In this document: positions 1 through 5,781 of the stretch, piece after piece
Numbering within the stretch: position 1 is the stretch's first letter
Layout of the letters: each line of letters opens with the position of its first letter
DNA from: an uncultured Flavobacteriales bacterium
Lineage (GTDB): Bacteria; Bacteroidota; Bacteroidia; Flavobacteriales_E; Vicingaceae
Direction: 5' to 3'
Assembly: GCA_937925525.1 (NCBI GenBank)
Contig: CALALS010000004.1
Coordinates: 1 to 5,996 of the forward strand
DNA length: 5,996 nt
Program-made: the position numbers and the translations under genes
Notes under the pieces: model-generated
The model's input: the letters and a program-made list of their open reading frames with translations, nothing else
Told to the model about the DNA's origin: nothing
Databases searched by the model: none

Positions 1-517
1 CATTTTCTACAATACGCATTCCTTTACCACCACCACCGGCAGATGCTTTTACCAAAATCGGAAAACCAATTTCTTCGGCTATTTTTTTAGCAGCAGCAAT
101 ATCATCAATGGCATCTTCTGTTCCGGGAACCATAGGAACATCAAACTTTTTAACGGCAGCTTTAGCAGCCAGTTTGCTTCCCATTAATTCCATGGCTTCA
201 GGGCTTGGACCAATAAATGTAATGCCTGCTTTTTCTACTTTTCTGGTAAAGTCAGCATTTTCTGACAAAAAGCCGTAGCCCGGATGAATACCGTCAACTC
301 CTAATTCCTTACAAACTTCAATAATTTTGTCGCCTAATAAATAGGATTGATTTGACGGTGGAGGACCCAAACAAACTGCTTCATCGGCATATTTTACAAA
401 AAGCGCACCTCTGTCTGCTTCTGAGTAAACGGCAACTGTTTTAATTCCCATTTCTTTTGCCGAACGCATAATACGTAATGCAATTTCTCCTCTGTTGGCT
501 ACTAATATTTTATTCAT
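1..517 (-). CDS. Biotin carboxylase subunit of an acyl-CoA carboxylase (N-terminal part, cut by window edge)
   Basis: The enzyme uses ATP and bicarbonate to carboxylate the biotin of a carrier protein, the first half-reaction of acetyl-, propionyl- or methylcrotonyl-CoA carboxylase in the cytoplasm. The first 172 residues are present, from an ATG at 517. They start MNKILVANRGEIALRI, the classic biotin carboxylase N-terminus, followed by HPGYGFLSEN (residues 78-87), Lys115 in MGSKLAAK (ATP-contacting in the family) and the glycine-rich ATP-grasp loop KASAGGGGKGMR (157-168). The catalytic C-terminal half lies off the window. The family is about 450 residues for AccC and longer when a biotin domain is fused. 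The SAGGGGKGMR form of the loop and the neighbouring hydroxyacyl-CoA dehydrogenase lean towards a propionyl-CoA-type carboxylase rather than the fatty-acid-synthesis AccC; this is inference. It follows the dehydrogenase gene after 50 bp and could be cotranscribed with it. Confidence 0.93.
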   Translation of the reverse strand, partial: MNKILVANRGEIALRIMRSAKEMGIKTVAVYSEADRGALFVKYADEAVCLGPPPSNQSYLLGDKIIEVCKELGVDGIHPGYGFLSENADFTRKVEKAGITFIGPSPEAMELMGSKLAAKAAVKKFDVPMVPGTEDAIDDIAAAKKIAEEIGFPILVKASAGGGGKGMRIVEN

Positions 518-540
518 TTCCTAAGTTAAATTTATGACAA

Positions 541-564
541 CACTCTTCGACTTCGCTCAGAGTG
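541..564. repeat. Stem-loop with GAGCGAAGTCGAAG core, resembling a dispersed intergenic repeat
   Basis: CACTCT (541-546) and AGAGTG (559-564) form a perfect 6-bp stem around a 12-nt loop. Read on the minus strand, the 14-nt core is GAGCGAAGTCGAAG. From memory, short hairpins with this core are scattered between genes in many Bacteroidota and some other bacteria, but only one copy is in this window, so the repeat status cannot be shown here. It sits 3 bp past the stop of the dehydrogenase gene and about 23 bp before the biotin carboxylase start. No clean T-run follows on either strand, so it is a poor intrinsic terminator; it could stabilise mRNA ends or partly attenuate readthrough. Confidence 0.6.
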
Positions 565-567
565 ACT

Positions 568-1458
568 TTATTTCTTAAATCTATCAGCTAAAACTAAATC
601 TTTACTACCCGGTGTGTATTTGTAAAATCCTTCACCTGATTTTGCACCTAACTTTCCTGCAGCAACCATATTTACTAATAATGGACACGGAGCATATTTT
701 GGATTTCCAAAACCGTCTTGTAAAACATTTAATATAGAAAGACATACATCTAAACCAATAAAATCAGCTAATTGAAGCGGACCCATCGGGTGAGCCATAC
801 CTAGTTTCATTACGGTATCTATTTCTTCAACACCGGCAACACCTTCATACAAAGTAATAATGGCTTCGTTAATCATTGGCATTAAAACCTTGTTTGCTAC
901 AAAGCCCGGATAATCGTTTACTTCTACAGGAACTTTTCCTAATGTTTTAGATAGCTCCATAATTTTTTCCGTTACTTCATCTGAAGTAGCATAACCTCTG
1001 ATTACTTCAACTAATTTCATTACCGGAACAGGATTCATGAAGTGCATTCCAATAACTTTATCAGGACGTTGAGTAACTGCCGCAATTTTTGTAATAGAAA
1101 TAGAAGAAGTATTAGTAGCCAGAATAGCATCTTTACCACTAAATTCATCCATTTGTTTAAAAATGCTAAGTTTTAAATCTACATTTTCGGTAGCGGCTTC
1201 AACTACTAAGTCAGAGTCAGTTACTCCGTTTTTAAGGTCAGTAAAGGTGTGAATATTTTTAAGGGTAGATTGCTTTACTTCTTCCGTAATTTTTTCTTTA
1301 GCAACCAAACGGTCTAAGTTTTTACTAATAGTTGCCAAAGCTTTGTCTAGCGATTCTTGCTTAACGTCAACTAAGTGTACATGAAATCCTGATTGAGCAA
1401 ATACATGCGCTATACCGTTACCCATAGTTCCGGCACCTATAACTGTTACTTTATTCAT
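568..1458 (-). CDS. 3-hydroxybutyryl-CoA dehydrogenase
   Basis: This cytoplasmic enzyme interconverts (S)-3-hydroxybutyryl-CoA (or other short 3-hydroxyacyl-CoAs) and acetoacetyl-CoA with NAD(H), in fatty-acid oxidation or butyrate-type metabolism. At 296 residues it has the usual length of the stand-alone family (Hbd/PaaH/FadB2). The N-terminal Rossmann fold opens with VIGAGTMGNGIAH (GxGxxG at 8-13), and Asp31 ends the second strand, which favours NAD over NADP. The family signature GMHFMNPVPVMKLVEV spans 137-152 and carries catalytic His139 and Glu151; Ser118 and Asn189 (in FVANK) complete the usual active-site set. The C-terminal dimerisation domain (about 185-285) ends with AKSGEGFYKY. 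All key residues are present, so it should be active. A TACCTTTG element 30 bp upstream of the ATG suggests its own promoter, separate from the glycosyltransferase gene that ends 49 bp upstream. The biotin carboxylase gene follows. Chain-length preference cannot be read from sequence. Confidence 0.95.
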   Translation of the reverse strand: MNKVTVIGAGTMGNGIAHVFAQSGFHVHLVDVKQESLDKALATISKNLDRLVAKEKITEEVKQSTLKNIHTFTDLKNGVTDSDLVVEAATENVDLKLSIFKQMDEFSGKDAILATNTSSISITKIAAVTQRPDKVIGMHFMNPVPVMKLVEVIRGYATSDEVTEKIMELSKTLGKVPVEVNDYPGFVANKVLMPMINEAIITLYEGVAGVEEIDTVMKLGMAHPMGPLQLADFIGLDVCLSILNVLQDGFGNPKYAPCPLLVNMVAAGKLGAKSGEGFYKYTPGSKDLVLADRFKK

Positions 1459-1488
1459 TTTCTAAAAATTAAATTATTGGTTGATGGT

Positions 1489-1496
1489 CAAAGGTA
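1489..1496 (-). promoter_or_regulatory. Candidate Bacteroidota -7 element for the hydroxybutyryl-CoA dehydrogenase gene
   Basis: The minus strand reads TACCTTTG, an exact match to the Bacteroidota sigma-ABfr -7 consensus TAnnTTTG, 30 nt before the ATG at 1458. It lies between the stop of the sugar transferase gene and the dehydrogenase start. No TTTG-like -33 box is seen at the usual 19-21 bp upstream, so the promoter is either weak or depends on the -7 element. The leader would be about 25 nt, A/T-rich and without a Shine-Dalgarno sequence. Confidence 0.55.
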
Positions 1497-1507
1497 AAAA
1501 AATAGAC

Positions 1508-2923
1508 CTATTTTCCACTTCCTTTTAAAACGATAAGGACGGTATAGAATAAAATCTTAAAATCGATAAGTAGCGACATATTTTCAATGTAAAGAATGTC
1601 ATACTTTAATCGCTGAACCATTTGCTCTACATTTTCGGCATAGCCATACTTTACTTGCCCCCAAGAAGTAATTCCCGGTTTTACTTTTAGTAAATGATAG
1701 TAGTGGGGCGCCTCAATGGTAATTTGGTCTATGTAGAATTGACGTTCCGGTCTTGGGCCAACTAAACTCATATCACCAATCAGTACATTCCAAAACTGTG
1801 GAATTTCATCTAACCTTGTTTTACGCATCCATTTTCCAAATGGAGTAATTCTTGGGTCGTCTTTACTAGATAATGCCGGTCCGTGCTTTTCTGCGTCTAT
1901 GTACATAGAGCGGAATTTGAATATTCTAAAAGGTTTACCATGTTGCCCAATTCTTTCTTGGCTAAAAAAGATAGGACCTTTTGATGTTAGCTTTACACCA
2001 ATAGCTGTAAAAAGGTAAACAGGAAAACCAATAATTAAAACACATAGCGATACAAAAATGTCTATCACTCGCTTAAATGCCTGTTGCCATGCCGGCATTA
2101 TTTCCGGATTTACGTGAATTAATGGTGCATCATAAAGAGAAGAAAGTTTTACCGAACCTGCCAAAATATCATACATATCCGGTATTACTTTTATAATAAC
2201 TTTTGACTGGCTTAATTCATTTATAATTTTGTTAATCTGATTGTGTTCTGATGATTCAACAGCAATAATAGCTTCTTCTACGGCATTTTCTTCAACTACT
2301 CTTTTTAAATCAACACAGTTACCCATGTGAGGAAGAAAACTGGTCATTTTATGAATTTCACTTTCGTTAACATGAGTAAATCCAATAAACTTATTTCCGC
2401 TAGATTTCGGTTGAGCTTCCATTTCTTTAAAAAGTTCTACCGCTTTTTCATTTGAGCCAATGATGATGGTGTTGAACCCCATTTTTCGGCCATGTATTTT
2501 ATGCGCAGTAATAGAAGAAAGCACAAACCTGCAAACACTTGTAAACCCAAAGTGGAGAGCAAATAATGTGAAGTAGAGAACATAATAGTTTTTGTAGGTA
2601 GCTACTTCATCGTCTAATAAAAGTGCAAAGAAGATAATTAGTGTTCCGAAAACAGATAAGCCTAAAATTTGCCCGAATTCTTTTAATCGAGAAACCCTGT
2701 AAACGTTTCTATACATTCCAAAGGAGGCATAAATAATTAGCCAAAACATAGGGATAAGTGCTATGGCATAATAAAAATGAGCGTCAAACTCCAGTGGAAT
2801 ATCGTAACCAAATTTTAGTGGTTCGATAGATTCTTTTCGGTAAACGTAAAAAGAAAACCAGGCCAGTGCAGCGGCTAACCAGTCAAAAAAGATATACTTT
2901 ATGGTTTGGAGAGGTTTATTCAC
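1508..2923 (-). CDS. Polyprenyl-phosphate hexose-1-phosphate transferase (WcaJ-type initiating phosphoglycosyl transferase)
   Basis: This inner-membrane enzyme transfers a sugar-1-phosphate from a UDP-sugar to undecaprenyl phosphate, the first step in building exopolysaccharide, capsule or O-antigen repeat units. The 471 residues have the full architecture of the large family. There are about four N-terminal membrane segments (near 10-28, 50-70, 86-103, 112-136), a cytoplasmic nucleotide-binding-like domain (starting NTIIIGSNEKA at 151, to about 270), a further hydrophobic segment (285-312), and the catalytic domain from about 315. Catalytic-domain motifs are KFRSM (336-340), TRLDEIPQFWNV (369-380) with the Asp372-Glu373 catalytic pair, GDMSLVGPRPE (383-393) and KPGITSWGQV (415-424). 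The start is a GTG at 2921-2923: an in-frame TAA lies only 9 nt upstream and the next Met is residue 59, so GTG is the only reasonable start. That stop is the terminator of the upstream lipoprotein gene, so translation is probably coupled. The sugar (glucose, galactose or another) cannot be decided. Other glycan-assembly genes are not in the window. Confidence 0.93.
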   Translation of the reverse strand: MNKPLQTIKYIFFDWLAAALAWFSFYVYRKESIEPLKFGYDIPLEFDAHFYYAIALIPMFWLIIYASFGMYRNVYRVSRLKEFGQILGLSVFGTLIIFFALLLDDEVATYKNYYVLYFTLFALHFGFTSVCRFVLSSITAHKIHGRKMGFNTIIIGSNEKAVELFKEMEAQPKSSGNKFIGFTHVNESEIHKMTSFLPHMGNCVDLKRVVEENAVEEAIIAVESSEHNQINKIINELSQSKVIIKVIPDMYDILAGSVKLSSLYDAPLIHVNPEIMPAWQQAFKRVIDIFVSLCVLIIGFPVYLFTAIGVKLTSKGPIFFSQERIGQHGKPFRIFKFRSMYIDAEKHGPALSSKDDPRITPFGKWMRKTRLDEIPQFWNVLIGDMSLVGPRPERQFYIDQITIEAPHYYHLLKVKPGITSWGQVKYGYAENVEQMVQRLKYDILYIENMSLLIDFKILFYTVLIVLKGSGK

Positions 2924-2932
2924 TCTGATGTT

Positions 2933-3823
2933 TTAGAAATGGATAAGTTTTACGTTGTCTATGTAAATATTAGCAGATGTTATATAGCTTTGGTTTTGAA
3001 TACCAAGCGTAATATTAAAACTACTTGCACTGGTTTCAATATTAATGGCACTGCTCAAATCAATATAAATTTTTCTCCATTCGTTGTGTTCGGCTAAAGT
3101 GATAACCGATTTTTGTACCGATTCATCATTCACAAAAACTCCAATGGTGATAGATCTTTTGGCTGATTCATCAATGGATTGGTTATAATTAATAATGGAG
3201 CGAAAATCCATTTCTAAATAAACAGGTGTTGCATTTAATGGAATAGAAGTAATATCCGGAGATTTTATTTCAAATAATGAAATTTGGTCGTCTAGAATAA
3301 TTTCACCTGATGCTCCACCTTCAAATTTGTAACTTGGGTTGGTGGTTTTTGCAATGCTTCTTTCACCTTTTCCTGTATTTTGAAAACTAACTCCTGAATT
3401 TTCAAAATCTTCTATCCAAGGAATTACGGCTTCGGTATTGTATGTAAAGCTAGGTTTTATGCTAATTACACTATCCGGGATTAGCTCAACGGTATCGTAG
3501 TAATAAGAGTAAAATCTATAAAAAGTTCTAGTGCTTGAAATTCCATTATTTTTTATGCCCGGTCTTACTGTAATATTATGAGATCCTTCCATTAAAACAG
3601 GCACTTTAGCCGGAATTTCATAAGCGCCAATAAATTGGTCATCTACATATAACCATACATCAGTAATATTATGACTATTACTGCCTTGAGTGGCATAATC
3701 GGTAGTAAATGTAAAAGAGTCTATTGAGATATACGAAGGTATTTTAGCTTCTACTTTTTCTTTTTTACAAGAGTTAAAGACAAAGCTTAGTAATACCAAT
3801 CCTAGTAGGTGTGTTTTTCTCAT
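2933..3823 (-). CDS. Predicted lipoprotein of unknown function, beta-rich
   Basis: I do not recognise the family. The 296-residue product begins MRKTHLLGLVLLSFVFNSC, a short basic start, a hydrophobic stretch and a Cys at 19, followed by KKEK. This fits a signal-peptidase-II lipoprotein, though the -3 residue is Phe rather than the usual Leu. The mature part alternates polar and hydrophobic residues as in beta-sandwich folds. Residues about 55-125 (VWLYVDDQFIGAYEIP, then EGSHNITVRPGI) resemble a PEGA/Ig-like module. Residues about 135-296 (IPWIEDFENS to the final IYIDNVKLIHF) look like a jelly-roll, carbohydrate-binding-type domain; the last motif is common at the end of such domains. A single Cys and no catalytic motif suggest a binding or structural role at the envelope. 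The start at 3823 is preferred to an ATG 7 codons upstream, because a -7 element lies between them and the signal peptide fits better. It ends 9 nt before the sugar transferase start, which suggests a joint role in surface glycan export or anchoring; that is inference. Confidence 0.8.
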   Translation of the reverse strand: MRKTHLLGLVLLSFVFNSCKKEKVEAKIPSYISIDSFTFTTDYATQGSNSHNITDVWLYVDDQFIGAYEIPAKVPVLMEGSHNITVRPGIKNNGISSTRTFYRFYSYYYDTVELIPDSVISIKPSFTYNTEAVIPWIEDFENSGVSFQNTGKGERSIAKTTNPSYKFEGGASGEIILDDQISLFEIKSPDITSIPLNATPVYLEMDFRSIINYNQSIDESAKRSITIGVFVNDESVQKSVITLAEHNEWRKIYIDLSSAINIETSASSFNITLGIQNQSYITSANIYIDNVKLIHF

Positions 3824-3831
3824 AATGGCGG

Positions 3832-3839
3832 CAAAAGTA
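3832..3839 (-). promoter_or_regulatory. Candidate -7 element for the lipoprotein/sugar transferase unit
   Basis: The minus strand reads TACTTTTG, an exact TAnnTTTG match, ending 8 nt before the ATG at 3823. Initiation a few bases downstream would give a leaderless or nearly leaderless mRNA. The nearest TTG upstream is about 25 nt away, longer than the usual 19-21, so the -33 box is unconvincing. The element lies inside the 123-bp gap after the oxidoreductase gene. That gap otherwise holds only AT-rich sequence and one weak inverted repeat (ACAATA at 3889-3894 with TATTGT at 3899-3904). Confidence 0.45.
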
Positions 3840-3946
3840 AACATTTTATGGTATTAAAACCATTCAATAACCTAGCTAAACGAAATTTACAATAGATTTA
3901 TTGTTGAATGAAATAAAATAATTGTACTTGATTCTTAAATAGTTAG

Positions 3947-4942
3947 TTATAGCTGTTCGTTAAGAATAATGCTGGACTCGTTTACTTTTTGAATAATTTG
4001 ATGGGCAACTTCTACTGCATGAAACCCATCGGAAAGCGATACAACAGCCGGCTCTGATTTAACAATGGAGTTATAAAATGCCTTTAATTCTTCTTTGATT
4101 GCATTATTGGGTTCAATAGTTGGTTTTTCAAAGAAGATTTGCTTTTTGCCTTTATTTTCTCCTAAGTCAATAACCATAGCAAACATATCATTTTCATCAA
4201 CCTCATCTTTCAACTGAACAATTTCTAATGCTTTCTCCAAAAAATCAACGCTTAGGTAAGCGTTCTTTTGAAAGAATCTTGATTTACGCATATTCTTTAG
4301 CGACATTCTGCTGGCGGTTAAGTTGGCTACACATCCATTGTCAAATTCAAGTCTGGCATTTGCAATATCGGGAGTGTCGCTAACAACAGCAACACCGGAG
4401 GCGTTTATTTTTTTTACGTTGGATTGAACAGCGCTCAACACAATATCAATATCATGAATCATTAAATCCAGAATAACCGAAACATCAGTTCCTCTAGGAT
4501 TAAACTGTGCTAAACGATGCGTTTCAATAAATAAGGGATAAGTCAAATGTTTTTTTGCCGCTATAAAAGCAGGATTAAATCTTTCTACATGTCCTACCTG
4601 AACTACTACATTGGCTTCTTTTTCCAGTTCAACCAATTTCTTTGCTTCATCTACTGTGTTAGTTACCGGTTTTTCTATAAATACGTGAACCGATTGTCTT
4701 AATGCTTTCTCAGCATATTCAAAATGAGAAAGTGTAGGAGTAACGATATCTACCGCATCTACATTTTGCAATAATTCTTCAAAACTTTCAAATGCCTTTA
4801 AATCAAATTCTTTTGAAACTACTGCTCTTACTTCCGGATTAACATCATAAAAGCCAACAAAATCAAAGTTTTCTATTTCATTAATTAATTTGAGATGAAT
4901 TTTTCCCAAATGTCCTGCACCAACTAAACCGATTTTCAGCAT
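3947..4942 (-). CDS. Gfo/Idh/MocA-family NAD(P)-dependent oxidoreductase, GnnA-like (possible UDP-GlcNAc 3-dehydrogenase)
   Basis: Cytoplasmic dehydrogenase of the Gfo/Idh/MocA family, which oxidise or reduce sugars, inositols or nucleotide sugars. The 331 residues begin MLKIGLVGAGHLGKIH with a GxGxxG NAD(P) loop (8-13) and Asp33 after the second strand. The family motif EKP is at 90-92, with Lys91 the usual catalytic lysine. GHVERFNPA follows at 117-125. DLMIHDIDIVLS (159-170) supplies His163 and Asp164 in the substrate site, and the C-terminal domain has DIANARLEF (192-200) and ANLTASRMSLK (206-216). The combination of GHVERFNP, MIHDID and NLTASR resembles the GnnA type, which oxidises UDP-GlcNAc at C3 on the way to UDP-GlcNAc3N for amide-linked lipid A. 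This is recalled from family knowledge, and no GnnB aminotransferase is visible here. The start at 4942 is preferred to an ATG 24 codons upstream, because the extra residues precede the Rossmann start and the promoter element lies between the two. It diverges from pcm and precedes the lipoprotein gene by 123 bp. Confidence 0.88.
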   Translation of the reverse strand: MLKIGLVGAGHLGKIHLKLINEIENFDFVGFYDVNPEVRAVVSKEFDLKAFESFEELLQNVDAVDIVTPTLSHFEYAEKALRQSVHVFIEKPVTNTVDEAKKLVELEKEANVVVQVGHVERFNPAFIAAKKHLTYPLFIETHRLAQFNPRGTDVSVILDLMIHDIDIVLSAVQSNVKKINASGVAVVSDTPDIANARLEFDNGCVANLTASRMSLKNMRKSRFFQKNAYLSVDFLEKALEIVQLKDEVDENDMFAMVIDLGENKGKKQIFFEKPTIEPNNAIKEELKAFYNSIVKSEPAVVSLSDGFHAVEVAHQIIQKVNESSIILNEQL

Positions 4943-4958
4943 ATCTAATTTTATGGAA

Positions 4959-4966
4959 CAAAGGTA
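4959..4966 (-). promoter_or_regulatory. Candidate -7 element for the Gfo/Idh/MocA oxidoreductase gene
   Basis: The minus strand reads TACCTTTG, an exact TAnnTTTG match and identical to the 8-mer before the dehydrogenase gene. It is 16 nt before the ATG at 4942, giving a leader of about 10 nt. The alternative ATG at 5012-5014 lies upstream of this element and would not be on the transcript, which supports the shorter protein. A clear -33 TTTG box is not seen. Confidence 0.55.
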
Positions 4967-5014
4967 TGGGCAATAAATAACTGCTTTGTAGTTGCTGTCT
5001 ATTATTTTTAACAC

Positions 5015-5039
5015 CTCATTTTTAATAAGATGAGTTTTT
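5015..5039 (+). terminator. Terminator-like hairpin with T-run in the divergent promoter region
   Basis: Positions 5015-5022 pair with 5027-5034 (CTCATTTT with AAGATGAG read across the loop; one G-T wobble) around a 4-nt loop, TAAT. Five Ts follow at 5035-5039. The shape is that of a small intrinsic terminator on the plus strand. No plus-strand gene lies upstream inside the window, since the next upstream gene is on the minus strand and points away. It might block antisense transcription, attenuate an early pcm transcript, or be an AT-rich chance structure. Confidence 0.35.
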
Positions 5040-5066
5040 ACCTATCTATATTGCTTAAATATGTTG

Positions 5067-5074
5067 TTTATTTG
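5067..5074 (+). promoter_or_regulatory. Possible -7 element for pcm
   Basis: TTTATTTG matches TAnnTTTG at 5 of its 6 fixed positions and ends 8 nt before the preferred ATG at 5083, the same spacing as at the lipoprotein gene. A competing near-match, TAAATATG, is at 5056-5063. Neither has a clear -33 box, so the exact promoter of pcm is uncertain. Confidence 0.25.
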
Positions 5075-5082
5075 TGTTGCGA

Positions 5083-5730
5083 ATGAATATCGTTGACTCA
5101 TATCAGCATAAGGGATTGCGGCAGCAATTGGTGGAACAGCTAAAGGCAAAAGGAATTACCGACAGACGTGTGTTAGATGCTATCGGAAAAATACCCAGAC
5201 ACGCTTTTATGGATAATGCTTTTTTACAATTTGCTTATCAGGACAAAGCTTTTCCTATTGATTGCGAACAAACCATTTCTCAGCCTTATACAGTAGCTTA
5301 TCAAACGCAATTGTTAGATGTACAGCCCAGAATGAAAGTATTGGAAATAGGAACAGGCTCGGGCTATCAAACTTCTGTTTTATGTGAAATAGGGGCTAAA
5401 GTTTTTTCGGTTGAACGGCACAGACCTTTACATTTAAAGGCAAAAAAGTTGTTGCAAGGCATGAAATACAGAGCTGATTTGTTTTACGGTGACGGATATG
5501 AAGGACTTGAGAACTTTGCTCCGTTTGACAGAATAATAGTAACAGCCGGAGCACCATTTATTCCACAGGCATTAAAAGACCAATTAGCTATTGGCGGTCA
5601 TTTGGTAATTCCTGTAGGAGAGAGTAATCAAGAAATGAAGCGATTGACTAAAATTTCCGAAACTGAATTTGAAGAAAACTCTTACGGAGACTTTAGTTTT
5701 GTGCCGCTTGTTGAAAATAGAGCAAAATAA
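5083..5730 (+). CDS. pcm: Protein-L-isoaspartate O-methyltransferase
   Basis: The enzyme methylates isoaspartyl residues in damaged proteins using S-adenosylmethionine, which starts their repair to normal aspartate; it is cytoplasmic. The 215 residues match the usual family length. Diagnostic sites are QTISQPYTVA (63-72), with the family's conserved active-site Ser66, and SAM-binding motif I VLEIGTGSGYQT (86-97). Glu111 in SVER probably holds the ribose hydroxyls. GDGYEG is at 136-141, the DRIIVTAGAP strand at 149-158, and GGHLVIPVG at 171-179. The start at ATG 5083 is preferred; an in-frame GTG three codons earlier (5074) would add only three residues and overlaps the possible promoter element. 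It diverges from the oxidoreductase gene and is followed after 51 bp by an outer-membrane protein gene on the same strand. No terminator is evident between them. No catalytic residue is missing. Confidence 0.96.
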   Translation: MNIVDSYQHKGLRQQLVEQLKAKGITDRRVLDAIGKIPRHAFMDNAFLQFAYQDKAFPIDCEQTISQPYTVAYQTQLLDVQPRMKVLEIGTGSGYQTSVLCEIGAKVFSVERHRPLHLKAKKLLQGMKYRADLFYGDGYEGLENFAPFDRIIVTAGAPFIPQALKDQLAIGGHLVIPVGESNQEMKRLTKISETEFEENSYGDFSFVPLVENRAK

Positions 5731-5781
5731 ATACAATATATTTTTAGTTTCTTTGTTAAAGCATCATCAAAAAATAAAAGA

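Noticed and set aside
2906..3097. A 63-codon plus-strand open frame overlapping the lipoprotein gene and the start of the sugar transferase gene
   Set aside because: It lies antisense to two well-supported genes, has no recognisable domain and no promoter or ribosome-binding context, and is best explained as a shadow frame.
3824..3844. Seven-codon N-terminal extension of the lipoprotein (ATG at 3842-3844)
   Set aside because: The -7 element TACTTTTG falls inside the extension and the signal peptide is more typical from the ATG at 3823.
3850..3861. Near-palindrome GGTATTAAAACC upstream of the lipoprotein promoter, considered as an operator
   Set aside because: It has mismatched centre-flanking bases, is short, and no second copy or known regulator site matches it.
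3889..3904. Inverted repeat ACAATA/TATTGT with a 4-nt loop after the oxidoreductase gene, considered as its terminator
   Set aside because: The stem is short and almost all A/T, and no T-run follows on the minus strand. It is plausible by chance in such AT-rich DNA.
4943..5014. 24-codon N-terminal extension of the Gfo/Idh/MocA oxidoreductase
   Set aside because: The Rossmann fold begins right at the Met encoded at 4942, and the promoter element at 4959-4966 lies downstream of the alternative start.
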